A stretch of DNA of 64,000 nt from Bacteroidales bacterium UBA6229 (GCA_002440975.1 DJWN01000010.1:3798-67797); one strand, 5' to 3'. Positions 37,234 to 47,133 are shown, counted from the first letter of the stretch. Translations and numbers: made by a program. The notes: generated by a model from the sequence alone, not told the origin.

Positions 37234-38232
37234 TTAACTATTTTTCAGCGATTCAACATCAATCAGGGCCGTTTCATGGCTGTTGGACAAGGCATACTGA
37301 AAACCCGGAGCATAGGCATAAGCACCCACTTCGCCTGTTTTATTCAGGGCAATATACCCGATTTGAAAATGAGGATGTGGTTTAATTTTGGCAATAATTC
37401 GTCTTACGGCCTGTTCGCAGGCTTGCTGAGGCGAATAGCCCTGCCTCATCAGTTCAACGATCAAAAAGCTGCCAAGGGTTTTCATAACGGCTTCGCCCTC
37501 GCCCGTGGCAGTGGCTGCACCCACTTCGTTATCAACAAAAAGGCCGGCACCAATGATCGGAGAATCGCCAACGCGTCCGGGATGTTTAAAAGCCATGCCA
37601 CTTGTTGTGCAGGCTCCGGCCATATCGCCATTACCGTCCATAGCAATCAGCCCGATAGTATCGTGATTTTCCCAGTTGGCATGAGGCGCATAGCTTGCAC
37701 CAGAAGACTTCCAGGTTGCGTAATTGGCTTTCATTTGAGCGGTAAGCAAATTGGTTTTCATAAAACCCTGATCAAGTGCAAATTGCTGTGCGCCATCACC
37801 TACAAGCATAACATGAGGTGTTTTTTCCATTACCTTACGGGCTACCGAAATCGGATGCATGATTTCCTTCAAACAAGCTACTGAGCCTGCCCTGCCATCC
37901 GGTCCCATGATGCATGCATCCAGCGTTACTTCCCCGGCAGCATCCGGAAATCCTCCATAGCCAACACTTGTCACCTCGGGATCAGCCTCCGAAATCCGAA
38001 CACCTTGCTCAACAGCATCAAGAACAGATCCGCCCCTGATCAACATCTCCATAGCAGCCTTATTGGCGGCCAAACCATGATTCCAGGTAGATAATATGAC
38101 AGGTAGTGTTCCTTTGTCGGGAGGCAAAACAGCCGGTTTCATCATGGTGCTGGCAAGCCCGTAACGGCATCCTAATCCGGTTGCCATACCTCCGATAAAC
38201 GTCTGGATCAGGAATTTTCTTCTGTTGCTCAT
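37234..38232 (-). CDS. glycosylasparaginase (N4-(beta-N-acetylglucosaminyl)-L-asparaginase), Tat-type signal
   Basis: A 332-residue Ntn-hydrolase precursor. It splits the GlcNAc-asparagine bond of N-glycoproteins. The autoprocessing site is NHDT|IGL with T192 as the new N-terminal nucleophile; GRVGDSPIIGAG and ATGEGE line the substrate site. The N-terminus NRRKFLIQTFIGG looks like a twin-arginine export signal. It is co-transcribed with GH20 downstream, with only 1 bp between genes, and probably transcribed from a promoter near 38300. Related isoaspartyl peptidases are an alternative, but the motifs favour glycosylasparaginase. Confidence 0.88.
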   Translation of the reverse strand: MSNRRKFLIQTFIGGMATGLGCRYGLASTMMKPAVLPPDKGTLPVILSTWNHGLAANKAAMEMLIRGGSVLDAVEQGVRISEADPEVTSVGYGGFPDAAGEVTLDACIMGPDGRAGSVACLKEIMHPISVARKVMEKTPHVMLVGDGAQQFALDQGFMKTNLLTAQMKANYATWKSSGASYAPHANWENHDTIGLIAMDGNGDMAGACTTSGMAFKHPGRVGDSPIIGAGLFVDNEVGAATATGEGEAVMKTLGSFLIVELMRQGYSPQQACEQAVRRIIAKIKPHPHFQIGYIALNKTGEVGAYAYAPGFQYALSNSHETALIDVESLKNS

Positions 38233-38297
38233 GAAATGCGTGTATTAGGTTTTGGTTATTCAGACAACCAAAAGGGCAGGAATGTCTGATTGACGCA

Positions 38298-38305
38298 CGA
38301 AAATA
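38298..38305 (-). promoter_or_regulatory. promoter -7 element for the glycosylasparaginase-GH20 operon
   Basis: TATTTTCG (minus strand) is a TAnnTTCG variant about 66 bp before the start codon; no -33 was recognised. Confidence 0.4.
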
Positions 38306-38390
38306 GTAAAACTTTAACTTCATTGCTTTGTCTGGCATGAATAATCAGCTAACTAAAATTCGATTGCAGATGAGAAACCAAATATTTTTC

Positions 38391-38398
38391 TACTTTTG
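38391..38398 (+). promoter_or_regulatory. promoter -7 element for the MFS-ROK operon
   Basis: TACTTTTG matches TAnnTTTG about 57 bp before the transporter start. It is divergent from the glycosylasparaginase promoter, about 85 bp apart. No -33 match. Confidence 0.5.
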
Positions 38399-38454
38399 TT
38401 AGCGTTCGCAACGAGGCGGACAGTAGTAAATACCCTTCATCAGAAATCAAAACT

Positions 38455-39822
38455 ATGGCTAACAGTAACAACTCAAATCAGGTCTTTTTGGGCATTTCAG
38501 TTTTTGGTGCTATCTTTTTCATTTTTGGCTTTGCCACTACTTTCATCGTAACGCTCAGTGCTCCGGTGAAAGAGATCTTCAGTCTGTCAGAATTTGAGGC
38601 ACAATTGCTTTCCTCGGCATTTTTTATTGCTTACCCTTTGATGTCGATTCCAACCGGAAGGCTTATCGACCGCATCGGTTACAAATGGACAGTAATTGCA
38701 GGCTTGATTCTGATGTCGTTGGGAAGCTTTATCTACGTGCCAGCTGCCAACTTACCCTCATTTCCTGTTTTTCTGATCGCCACATTTGTTTTGGCAACCG
38801 GTGTTGTTTTTTTGCAAGTAGCTGCTAACCCGTATGTTACAGCAATTGGATCTCCTGAAACCGCATCAAGCCGGCTAAATTTTACCCAGGCACTCAACTC
38901 TATCGCCACAATGATTGCGCCCTGGCTGATTTCTGTTGCTATTTTTAGAGGTCTTCAATTTCCTGCCGATGTCGAAATTGCTGCCGGCAGAGTGCCCATG
39001 CCATTTATCACAATGGGAATCATCGTTTTAGTGGTTGCTATTATCATTTTTACAATCAAGCTGCCTACTTTAAAATCTGAGCAAAAAGAAAAGAAAAGTA
39101 TTTTCAAATACCCGCATGTGGTGCTGGGGGGAGTGGCCATTTTTCTTTATGTAGGTGCCGAAGTGGGCAATGCAGGCCTGATAGTAAACTATCTGAAACA
39201 AAATCTTGGAATGCAGGCAGAAATGGCTTCCACTTATGCCGCTATCTACTGGGGCGGTGCAATGGTTGGCCGCTTTTTTGGCTCCTTTATGTTTTCTGAA
39301 ATGAAAGCCATCCGAAAGTATATGTATGCCCTCCCTGTGTTGGCTCTTGCACTTGTTTCGGGTGCATTTGTAACGGAATGGAGCTGGAATATAGGCTTGG
39401 TTTTCATGGGAATCGCAGCCATTAATTTTATCATCATGCAGTTCGGACGCGGCAATGCAGCCCGCACCCTTGCCACCTTTGCATTGGTAGCAGCCCTGCT
39501 GGATATTACAACTACTTTTACTACCGGATCAGTTGCGCTATGGACCATCATCTCCATCGGATTGTTCAACTCCATTATGTTTCCCAATATCTTTTCGCTG
39601 GCCGTGAAAGATCTCGACAATGCAGAATTAAGTGGTGCTTCAGGTTTGATCAATGCACTGATTCTGGGTGGCGCAATCCTCCCTCCGCTGATGGGTGGCA
39701 TAGCAGATACTGCAGGTTATACCTATGCTTTTCTGGTTCCGGCTGTGAGTTATATTTTCATTTTTTATTATGCCATCTCAGGCAGCAAAATCAGACGTAA
39801 AATTGAATCGACACTGAAATAA
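38455..39822 (+). CDS. sugar MFS transporter (FucP/GluP-like)
   Basis: A 455-residue, about 12-helix major facilitator. The text FFIFGFATTFIVTLSAPVKEIF, GRLIDRIGYKW, LQVAANPYVTAIG and NFTQALNSIAT is that of the FucP-like proton-coupled sugar symporters, used in Bacteroidota for glucose, GlcNAc or mannose. The next gene, 9 bp downstream, is a ROK sugar kinase, and the divergent genes are GH20 and glycosylasparaginase, so uptake of GlcNAc or mannose freed from N-glycans is the most attractive substrate inference. Confidence 0.87.
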   Translation: MANSNNSNQVFLGISVFGAIFFIFGFATTFIVTLSAPVKEIFSLSEFEAQLLSSAFFIAYPLMSIPTGRLIDRIGYKWTVIAGLILMSLGSFIYVPAANLPSFPVFLIATFVLATGVVFLQVAANPYVTAIGSPETASSRLNFTQALNSIATMIAPWLISVAIFRGLQFPADVEIAAGRVPMPFITMGIIVLVVAIIIFTIKLPTLKSEQKEKKSIFKYPHVVLGGVAIFLYVGAEVGNAGLIVNYLKQNLGMQAEMASTYAAIYWGGAMVGRFFGSFMFSEMKAIRKYMYALPVLALALVSGAFVTEWSWNIGLVFMGIAAINFIIMQFGRGNAARTLATFALVAALLDITTTFTTGSVALWTIISIGLFNSIMFPNIFSLAVKDLDNAELSGASGLINALILGGAILPPLMGGIADTAGYTYAFLVPAVSYIFIFYYAISGSKIRRKIESTLK

Positions 39823-39831
39823 AATTTATAT

Positions 39832-40818
39832 ATGAAAAAAGTCGCAATTGGAATTGACGTTGGTGGCACCAATACAGCAATAGGAGTGGTTGACAGTGAT
39901 GGCAAAGTGCTGGTGAAAGATAGTATCCCCACGCCTGATCACGGAAATATTACCTTGTTTATTGATGATATCACAAATTCGGTAAGAGAACTGGTAAATG
40001 CAGTTGGATCATTGAATCCAAAAGCTGAAATCCTGGGATTAGGAATCGGTGCGCCCAATGCCAATTATTATACCGGAAATATCGAACATGCGCCCAATCT
40101 TTCTTTCAAAGGAGTGATACCAATGGTAAAATTGCTGGAAGAAAACTTTCCGGAGATGAAAGCTGTTGCTATCACCAACGATGCCAATGCCGCTGCGATA
40201 GGCGAGATGATTTATGGCGGTGCCAGAGGCATGAAAAATTTTGTGGTTTATACACTCGGCACCGGCGTGGGAAGCGGCATAGTGGTTAATGGCGATCTGG
40301 TTTACGGACACGATGGTTTTGCCGGCGAATGCGGCCATACTACCATTGTAAACAACGGCAGGCTTTGCGGCTGCGGTGGCAAAGGTCATTTGGAGGCCTA
40401 TTGCTCGGCATCGGGCATGAAGCGGACCGCTTTTGAGTTGATGGCCAAATACAATGCTACCAAAAGTATCTTGGCTTCCAAATGTTTCAACGAGATGGAT
40501 TCCAAAATGATTTTCGAAGCTGCCGAAGCTGGTGATGCCGTAGCCAAAGAAGTATTTGAGCTTACCGGACATTGGCTTGGAATAGGCCTGGCAAATACCG
40601 TGGCCCACACCAGCCCCGAAGCAATCTTTTTGTTTGGAGGACCTACAGCTGCCGGTAGTTATATTTTCAGGCCTACCATCGAAAGCATGGAAAAGCATCT
40701 GATCCCGATTTTTAAAAACAAAGTCAAGATTCTACCCTCACAGCTAAAAGCCGGAGATGCGGCCATTGTTGGTGCCAGTGCGCTGGTTTACAAAGAGCTT
40801 GAAAAACTACTGGGATAG
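39832..40818 (+). CDS. ROK family sugar kinase
   Basis: A 328-residue ROK protein without a DNA-binding domain, hence an enzyme rather than a repressor. IGIDVGGTNTAIGVVD is the phosphate-binding loop, NDANAAAIGE holds the catalytic aspartate, and GHTTIVNNGRLCGCGGKGHLEAY is the zinc motif; the position that is usually cysteine (CGCGxxGC) is H186 here. It phosphorylates a sugar such as glucose, GlcNAc or mannose. It sits in an operon with the sugar MFS transporter. Confidence 0.88.
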   Translation: MKKVAIGIDVGGTNTAIGVVDSDGKVLVKDSIPTPDHGNITLFIDDITNSVRELVNAVGSLNPKAEILGLGIGAPNANYYTGNIEHAPNLSFKGVIPMVKLLEENFPEMKAVAITNDANAAAIGEMIYGGARGMKNFVVYTLGTGVGSGIVVNGDLVYGHDGFAGECGHTTIVNNGRLCGCGGKGHLEAYCSASGMKRTAFELMAKYNATKSILASKCFNEMDSKMIFEAAEAGDAVAKEVFELTGHWLGIGLANTVAHTSPEAIFLFGGPTAAGSYIFRPTIESMEKHLIPIFKNKVKILPSQLKAGDAAIVGASALVYKELEKLLG

Positions 40819-40902
40819 TTTTTCCATAAATTAATTGAACAGTCCGGACAAGCTGGTTGTTTTATTCGTATCTTCATTTGCTAATTATAAAATGTTTTTA
40901 CG

Positions 40903-42030
40903 ATGAAATCTTTTTTTGTCTTTATAGTTGCTGTTCTCGTTCTCAATACCGGATGCGGAGCTTCTGACATGCCCGGCTTAATGAATTCACCATCGGGTGA
41001 GACCCATGAAATTGAAGTAGAGGTTTTGGTCGAAAATCTTGAAAACCCCTGGAGCATCGCCTTTTTGCCGGATGGAAGTATGTTGATAGCCGAAAGGCCA
41101 GGAAGATTGCGCTTTTTCAGAGACGGACAATTATCTGAACCCATCAGCGGACTTCCACCAATCTGGCAGAATGGACAGGGAGGATTATTGGAAGTGGCTT
41201 TGCATCCTGATTATGAAAACAACGGCTGGATTTATCTGGCCTACGCCTCATCTGACGATGGGCAGAAAGGCAATACAGCCATTGGTCGTGGCCAGTTGGA
41301 AGGCAATAGCCTGTTGAATTTTGAAACCTTATTCAGAGGCAGTCCGCTCACTGATTTGTCTTATCACTTTGGTTGCAGAATTGTTTTTGATGAGTTGAAC
41401 CGGCTTTATTTCCCTATCGGTGATCGTGGAGAAATGACCAATGCCCAAAAGCTTGACAATCATAATGGCAAACTAATGCGCATCAACGATGATGGCAGCA
41501 TCCCGCAAGACAATCCTTTTGCTGAGGAAGCAGAGGCGATGCCTGAAATCTATAATTATGGTCATCGCAACATCCAGGGCATGGCGATTCATCCGCTATC
41601 AGGTGAAATTTGGACACACGAACATGGCCCGCGTGGTGGTGATGAGATCAATATTGAAAAAGCTGGTGCAAACTATGGCTGGCCGCTTGTAACCTATGGT
41701 ATCAATTATGATGGAACGACGATAAGCCACGACACTACGCTTCCCGGTATAACTGATCCAATCCATTATTGGGTGCCATCCATTGCGCCATGCGGGATGT
41801 GCTTTGTTACCAGTGATACATATCCCAACTGGAAAAATAACCTGATGGTTACAGCACTGGCAGGCCAGCAGATTCAGCGACTAACGCTTAGTGGCACACA
41901 GGTGGTTGACACAGAAATATTGCTGCAGGGGTATGCACGCTTCAGAGATATCCGTCAAGGCCCGGACGGCTTTCTTTATGTGCTTACAGAAGACCCTGGC
42001 CAACTAATCAGACTAAAACCACTTGATTAA
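40903..42030 (+). CDS. PQQ-dependent aldose sugar dehydrogenase-like lipoprotein
   Basis: A 375-residue beta-propeller protein of the soluble glucose/sorbosone dehydrogenase type, exported as a lipoprotein (LNTGC, C18). It shows LENPWSIAFLPDG at the start of the propeller, GQGGLLEVALHPDY, GHRNIQGMAIHP, WTHEHGPRGGDEIN and NYGWP, all hallmarks of the family. It probably oxidises aldoses outside the cytoplasm with PQQ, although cofactor and substrate are unproven. Its stop abuts the stop of the convergent branching enzyme gene. Confidence 0.85.
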   Translation: MKSFFVFIVAVLVLNTGCGASDMPGLMNSPSGETHEIEVEVLVENLENPWSIAFLPDGSMLIAERPGRLRFFRDGQLSEPISGLPPIWQNGQGGLLEVALHPDYENNGWIYLAYASSDDGQKGNTAIGRGQLEGNSLLNFETLFRGSPLTDLSYHFGCRIVFDELNRLYFPIGDRGEMTNAQKLDNHNGKLMRINDDGSIPQDNPFAEEAEAMPEIYNYGHRNIQGMAIHPLSGEIWTHEHGPRGGDEINIEKAGANYGWPLVTYGINYDGTTISHDTTLPGITDPIHYWVPSIAPCGMCFVTSDTYPNWKNNLMVTALAGQQIQRLTLSGTQVVDTEILLQGYARFRDIRQGPDGFLYVLTEDPGQLIRLKPLD

Positions 42031-44067
42031 TCAGTTTTTGTCTGGTTTTAGCTTGATAGGTTTAAAAACCAGAGCTGTACGATTGGTGTTATATATCTTC
42101 ATAAAAGCCTGATCATCTTTTAAATAGCTTGGATAATGGAGGTGTTTGTCCATTCTGTCGAAGCCACCAAAGCGCGATTCGTCTGTTGAGAGGATCAGCT
42201 CATAATCACCGGTTTGTTTGAGTGGTATCTCATAGTCCGGGATGGAATCGGAGGGATGCCAGTTGAAAACAAAGATCAGGTGATTACGTTCAAATACCAG
42301 GGTTTTGCAGGCCTCATCAGCTTTTAACAGCCAGGGTGGCATGGCAAGCATGATATGATAGTCCTTTATCAACTTAATCATGGCCTGATCAAAATCGGAG
42401 AGCCAGTGATATTTCAAATAATCTTTTTCAATCAATGACCATTGCCGCCGGGCATGTTTGTAGCTCCAGTTGTTGCCTTCGCGCGGAAAATCAATCCATT
42501 CCGGATGGCCAAATTCGTTTCCCATGAAGTTTAGCCAAGCCTCACCGCCAAGCGAAATGGTAAACAACCTGATCATCTTATGCAGTGCAATACCACGATC
42601 AATGACTAAGCTTTCGGATGACTTGGCCATATTAAAATACATCTCCTTGTCCATCAGCCGAAAAGCGATGGTCTTATCTCCCACAAGAGCCTGATCGTGC
42701 GATTCGGCATAGGCCACTGTCCTGATGTCGAAATGCCTGTTGGTCATGGTATGATACATCTCATGGATATTCCAGGATTCATCATGCTGATCTTTAAGTA
42801 GTTTGATCCAAAAATCAGGCAAGCCCATTCCCAGGCGGTAATCAAACCCAATTCCCCCGTCTTCGATGGGGTTACACAATCCCGGCATTCCGCTAACTTC
42901 TTCTGCTATAGAAAGATAATTCGGGTTGAGCTGGTGAATGAGTGTATTTGCCAGCTGCAAATAGGTGACGGCATCAAATTCAACTCCGTCAGTAAAAAAT
43001 TTCTCTGGCTGATCAAAACTCACACCCATGCCATGATGGAAATACAGCATCGAGGTTACGCCATCAAAACGATAGCCATCAAAGCCAAACTCCTCCAGCC
43101 AATAGCGTACGTTCGACAACAACAGGTGGAGAACTTCTTCCTTGCCGTAGTTGAATAATTTGGAATCCCATTGCGGATGGTCGCCCCGGCTTCCATGATG
43201 GGTGTATTGGTAATCAGTGCCATCAAAAAGATTAAGCCCTTCGCGGGTATTTTTTACGGTATGTGAATGCACAATATCCATAATCACAACAAGGCCAAGC
43301 TCATGTGCTCTGTCCACCAGAGATTTCAACTCTTCGGGGGTGCCAAAACGACTGCTTGGTGCAAAAAAGTTTGCTACATGATAGCCGAATGAGCCATAGT
43401 AAGGATGTTCGGCAATGGCCATCAGCTGAATGGCATTGTATCCGGCCTTTACAATGCGTGGCAAAATTTTATCCCTGAATTCAAGGTAAGTGCCAACCCC
43501 TTCAGATTCCTGCGCCATGCCAACGTGCGATTCGTAGATTAACAGAGGTGTTTTAGTATCTAAAACCGGTGCTTTATGTTGAAATTTGAAAGACTTTTCG
43601 GGATTCCAGAATTGGGCCGTAAAATCTTTGGTGTTTTCATCCTGAACGACACGATTGGCATAAACCGGAATCCGTGCATTTTCGCCAATCTGCGACTGGA
43701 CGATGAGTTTGTATAGGCTTTGATGAGCCAGTTTTGACTGATAAGTTTTGTCGTCGAAGAAAATTTCCCAGATGCCCTTGCCATTATTGATCAGCGGATG
43801 GCTGTATTTGTTCCAGGCGTTGAAGTCGCCCATGATAAAAAGCTGGGTGGCAGCTGGGGCCCATTCTCTGAACCACCAGCCTTTGCGAACTGCATCATAA
43901 TTAAAGCCAAAAAGTTTATCGGCCTGTGCAAATGACTTGAGACTTCCGTAGCCGTTTTCCAGTTCCTGGAGCCGGTTTTTGTATCTTAAATATCTTTCGG
44001 TAACTGCTTGGCTTACTGGTGTGAGCCAAGGGTCTTTTTCAACAAGTTTCATCATTGGGGTTGTCAT
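42031..44067 (-). CDS. glgB: 1,4-alpha-glucan branching enzyme (GH13)
   Basis: A 678-residue branching enzyme of the eukaryote-like GH13_8 type. The CBM48 (WWFREWAPAATQLFIMGDFNAW) is at about 60-150 and is followed by the TIM barrel with D335 (YRFDG), E389 (IAEEVSG) and the ESHDQ aspartate, and the C-terminal all-beta domain. It forms alpha-1,6 branches in glycogen. The gene overlaps the upstream alpha-amylase gene by 29 bp (17 if the second or third ATG is used), so the two are coupled. Genes for glycogen synthase and ADP-glucose pyrophosphorylase are not in the window. Confidence 0.93.
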   Translation of the reverse strand: MTTPMMKLVEKDPWLTPVSQAVTERYLRYKNRLQELENGYGSLKSFAQADKLFGFNYDAVRKGWWFREWAPAATQLFIMGDFNAWNKYSHPLINNGKGIWEIFFDDKTYQSKLAHQSLYKLIVQSQIGENARIPVYANRVVQDENTKDFTAQFWNPEKSFKFQHKAPVLDTKTPLLIYESHVGMAQESEGVGTYLEFRDKILPRIVKAGYNAIQLMAIAEHPYYGSFGYHVANFFAPSSRFGTPEELKSLVDRAHELGLVVIMDIVHSHTVKNTREGLNLFDGTDYQYTHHGSRGDHPQWDSKLFNYGKEEVLHLLLSNVRYWLEEFGFDGYRFDGVTSMLYFHHGMGVSFDQPEKFFTDGVEFDAVTYLQLANTLIHQLNPNYLSIAEEVSGMPGLCNPIEDGGIGFDYRLGMGLPDFWIKLLKDQHDESWNIHEMYHTMTNRHFDIRTVAYAESHDQALVGDKTIAFRLMDKEMYFNMAKSSESLVIDRGIALHKMIRLFTISLGGEAWLNFMGNEFGHPEWIDFPREGNNWSYKHARRQWSLIEKDYLKYHWLSDFDQAMIKLIKDYHIMLAMPPWLLKADEACKTLVFERNHLIFVFNWHPSDSIPDYEIPLKQTGDYELILSTDESRFGGFDRMDKHLHYPSYLKDDQAFMKIYNTNRTALVFKPIKLKPDKN

Positions 44068-45781
44068 AACTTTTAGGAATAGGTTGAAGTTTATATATGA
44101 GGGTTTGCGAGGGTTCCAGATGAATCCAAATGCCTTCGCTGGCGATGCAATCCGGATCGAAAGGAATTTTGTCAGAATCTTCTGATATATTTTCTGCTAT
44201 CCAGCATTTGCGATTTTTTCCGGGGTAAATTTTAGCCAGTTCACGGGCATCATCCGGGATGTTTACACACATATTACGGCTCTCGTGCCGGTTAAAGTTA
44301 ACTACTATCAGGTAACGTTCATCCTCGAAATAACGCAAAAATGCATATACAAATCGTGGATCAAAGTTGGTGTACCAGGGATTAGCCCACATCAAATCGT
44401 AAAAATAGCCCTTGCTGAAAGCTTTGCTGCTCAATCGCAAGCGCAAAATCAACTGATAGAACCTCCTCAGCTTTTGCTGTGATTCGGTTAAGTTTTCGCC
44501 ATCACATTTTCCGGCATTGTACCACGGCTGATGCTGGGGCATATGTGTGTAATCGAAAATACTTGTCCGGCCATCATCGCCGCTGTAGCCCATCACTCCT
44601 TCTGCTTTTTCGCCCGATTCCTGGCCGTTGTAAATCATGAAAGGACCGCGGTGCATCAGGGCACTCACTGCCACTGCAGGAAGTGCCGCAAAAGCATCTG
44701 ACAGAAAATGGGGAGATGCAAGCCGGGGCTCGTCATGGTTTTCCATAAAGCGCAACATGCTGTCATCCAATCCTTGAAGCATTTTCCAGCAAATACTGAG
44801 CGATTCGGCAGCTTGTCCGTAGCGTAAAATGGCTTCGAGGCGATTATACAAACCTACCTTATCATACAAATAGTCAAATCCTGCCTTGACAAAATCCTGA
44901 TATAATGCTGGTTCATAAAGCTCTGCAATTAGAATCAGAGAAGGAAATTCGTCTTTCAGCCTGGAGATTACCCATTGCCAAAATGCCAGGGGAACCATAC
45001 CAGCCATGTCTATCCTGAATCCATCCACCCCTTTGGCTGCCCAAAAGTTTAGTATCTCATACATCCTAAGCCAAGTATCGGGGGTTGGATCTGTAATTTG
45101 GGCACCGGTCCTATAGTCTTTACCGTAGTTCAGCTTGATGGTTTCGTACCAGTCGTTAATGGATGGTGAAGCTGTAAAACAATCGTTACCAGTTACTTTT
45201 GCTGGAAATTCTTCATAAGGTGTGTTACTTTTAAATGGAGAGTCAGGAATTTCAGGTAGCTGTAATTTTTCTTCGGGCAGGTAATAAAAATTGTTTGCCG
45301 GACTAAATACCTGTGAGCTGTCATCATGCGCACCGAGATCAGTTATTTCAGAAGGTTTTGCCAGTGATTTATAAGCTCGTGCCACATGATTGGGCACAAA
45401 ATCAATGAGTAGCTGTAGATCTTTTTGATGGATGCGTTCGACAAGTGCTTCGAACTCTTTCATTCGATGAGCAGCATGAGTAGCCAGGTCGGGGCAAATA
45501 TCAAAATAATCGGTAATGGCATAAGGCGATCCGGCCATGCCCTTTACCGTTTGTGGATGCGCAACTGCCAAACCCAGATCGGGATAGTTGGTGAGGCTGG
45601 CATGACGTATAATACCAGTGAGCCAGAGGTGTGTGATTCCCAAATCTTTTAGGGCATACAAGGCATTGTTGGTGATATCTTTAAACTTCCCACAGCCATT
45701 TTCAACGATTGATCCATAAGGTTTTACATTTGTATTTTGATTGCCAAAAAGCCGTGGAAAAAGTTGATAGATATTTATCAT
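44039..45781 (-). CDS. intracellular alpha-amylase-like GH13 protein
   Basis: A 580-residue GH13 hydrolase without a signal peptide. The barrel begins INIYQLFPRLFG and HLWLTGIIRHAS; catalytic residues are D258 (DGFRID), E287 (LIAELYE) and D350 (ENHDE). The C-terminal domain is a beta-sandwich (IVVNFNRHESRN). It is expected to degrade cytoplasmic glycogen or maltodextrin. Its 3' end overlaps the branching enzyme gene, and both share the promoter near 45.8 kb. The clade is typical of Bacteroidota and the exact specificity is uncharacterised. Confidence 0.85.
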   Translation of the reverse strand: MINIYQLFPRLFGNQNTNVKPYGSIVENGCGKFKDITNNALYALKDLGITHLWLTGIIRHASLTNYPDLGLAVAHPQTVKGMAGSPYAITDYFDICPDLATHAAHRMKEFEALVERIHQKDLQLLIDFVPNHVARAYKSLAKPSEITDLGAHDDSSQVFSPANNFYYLPEEKLQLPEIPDSPFKSNTPYEEFPAKVTGNDCFTASPSINDWYETIKLNYGKDYRTGAQITDPTPDTWLRMYEILNFWAAKGVDGFRIDMAGMVPLAFWQWVISRLKDEFPSLILIAELYEPALYQDFVKAGFDYLYDKVGLYNRLEAILRYGQAAESLSICWKMLQGLDDSMLRFMENHDEPRLASPHFLSDAFAALPAVAVSALMHRGPFMIYNGQESGEKAEGVMGYSGDDGRTSIFDYTHMPQHQPWYNAGKCDGENLTESQQKLRRFYQLILRLRLSSKAFSKGYFYDLMWANPWYTNFDPRFVYAFLRYFEDERYLIVVNFNRHESRNMCVNIPDDARELAKIYPGKNRKCWIAENISEDSDKIPFDPDCIASEGIWIHLEPSQTLIYKLQPIPKSYDNPNDETC

Positions 45782-45799
45782 GTCCGAGGTTTAGGTTAT

Positions 45800-45831
45800 C
45801 AAAATTACACTTTATTCAACTGCTGGTCAAC
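45800..45831 (-). promoter_or_regulatory. promoter of the amylase-glgB operon
   Basis: Minus strand GTTG (45828-45831), 20-bp spacer, TAATTTTG (45800-45807). The -7 is exact and the -33 has one mismatch. The leader would be about 14 nt. Confidence 0.6.
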
Positions 45832-45948
45832 TGAAATCCAACCCTGGCTAAGAAAAGAATACACAATCGTTTGCTATGAAGGTTTTCAGAAGTTTAGAAA
45901 AATAAAACGGTTGAAAACTCCGACCTTTGCTTTTTGAAAATTGCGAGT

Positions 45949-46698
45949 ATGAGAACGATTAAACTCGAAATATGTGCCAATAGTTTGTTTTCGATGCAGA
46001 TGGCTCAGGCAAATGGTGCAACACGGATAGAATTGTGCGAGAACCTGGAAATCGGTGGCACTACGCCCTCTTATGGCTGCCTGAAACTGGCATCACAGCT
46101 CAAAACAAAGGAAGTTAGGGTGTTGATACGTCCGCGTGGCGGGCATTATTGTTATTCGCCACCCGAAATTGGGCAGATGTTGCTGGATATTGAACTTGTG
46201 AAATCACTTGGTTTTGAAGGTGTTGTAGTTGGAGCATTGCAAGCAGATGGTACCTTGGATGAGGCTGTTTTGAAGAAAGTCGGAGCAGCAGCAGCAGGAC
46301 TCAAATTGACCTTTCACCGGGCCATTGATGCATCCTCCAATCCTTTTGAAATTGTAAAAAGACTGATTGGGTTGGGCTTTGATACTGTGTTAACTTCCGG
46401 AACGAAGCCATTAGCAACTCAGGGCATGGAAACAATCAGGCAAATACAGCAAAGTTTTGGTCACCAAATTGAAGTGATGGCCGGTGGTGGAATTGATCCG
46501 CACAATGCTGTTGCACTATTGCAAAACACCGATATAAATGCCATTCATCTGAGTGCTAAAAACTTTTTTCCACTACCAAATCATTGGCATACCGAAAAAG
46601 ACAAAACCGGTGCAAGCATGACAACGCTGGCAACTGATCCTGAAATAATTAGCGGACTTATTGATCAGCTTGCACTGGCAGCTTACAAAATCAGTTGA
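45949..46698 (+). CDS. cutC: copper homeostasis protein CutC
   Basis: A 249-residue TIM-barrel protein of the CutC family, with LEICANSLFSMQMAQANGATRIELCENL, VRVLIRPRGGHYCY, FHRAIDASSNP, LTSGTKPLA and MAGGGI. CutC was linked to copper tolerance in E. coli, but its biochemical role is unsettled. ATG 45949 is preferred over an in-frame TTG at 45934 that would lie close to a probable -7 element (GACCTTTG, 45922-45929). It appears monocistronic. Confidence 0.9.
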   Translation: MRTIKLEICANSLFSMQMAQANGATRIELCENLEIGGTTPSYGCLKLASQLKTKEVRVLIRPRGGHYCYSPPEIGQMLLDIELVKSLGFEGVVVGALQADGTLDEAVLKKVGAAAAGLKLTFHRAIDASSNPFEIVKRLIGLGFDTVLTSGTKPLATQGMETIRQIQQSFGHQIEVMAGGGIDPHNAVALLQNTDINAIHLSAKNFFPLPNHWHTEKDKTGASMTTLATDPEIISGLIDQLALAAYKIS

Positions 46699-46734
46699 TG
46701 CACCTGAATAGCGTTTTTTACAAAAACTTTCTGG

Positions 46735-47133
46735 TTACTCAACCTTTTTAAACAAATAGCGCGTTAAGAAAATTCCGTTGGTATTGTTTTGGTTTCCTGA
46801 AAAAACACCGGATGAAATATGTTCCAACTCCCATCCCTGATTGGTTAGCTCTTGTATTTCGTTGGTGACCGTTTGATCATTTTCGCGGATATTATTGAAA
46901 TTGATCCCTGTCAGACTGAAAAAATTGTTGATTTTAACTTCATCTGTTTTGCCATTTTCATCAATAGTAATCATTCGCGATCGGCCGGCTCCTCCCGGTA
47001 TTACTGATTCCACAACTGTGATCTGCAGCCATTTAACCTCTCCTGGTTGGGGTGCAGGTGAGCGAAAACTATACAAGATGCTGCTTATTGCAATCAGGGC
47101 GATGCCCAACATTAAAATCTGATTTTTCTTCAT
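46735..47133 (-). CDS. small secreted or anchored hypothetical protein
   Basis: A 132-residue protein with an N-terminal hydrophobic segment (about 6-22, MLGIALIAISSILYSF) that is a signal or anchor without a lipobox. The body is a small alpha/beta domain ending ELTNQGWELEHISSG and FLTRYLFKK, a pattern like that of DUF4177 proteins. No function can be assigned. It lies 22 bp after the next hypothetical gene on the same strand, so they are probably co-transcribed. Confidence 0.6.
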   Translation of the reverse strand: MKKNQILMLGIALIAISSILYSFRSPAPQPGEVKWLQITVVESVIPGGAGRSRMITIDENGKTDEVKINNFFSLTGINFNNIRENDQTVTNEIQELTNQGWELEHISSGVFSGNQNNTNGIFLTRYLFKKVE

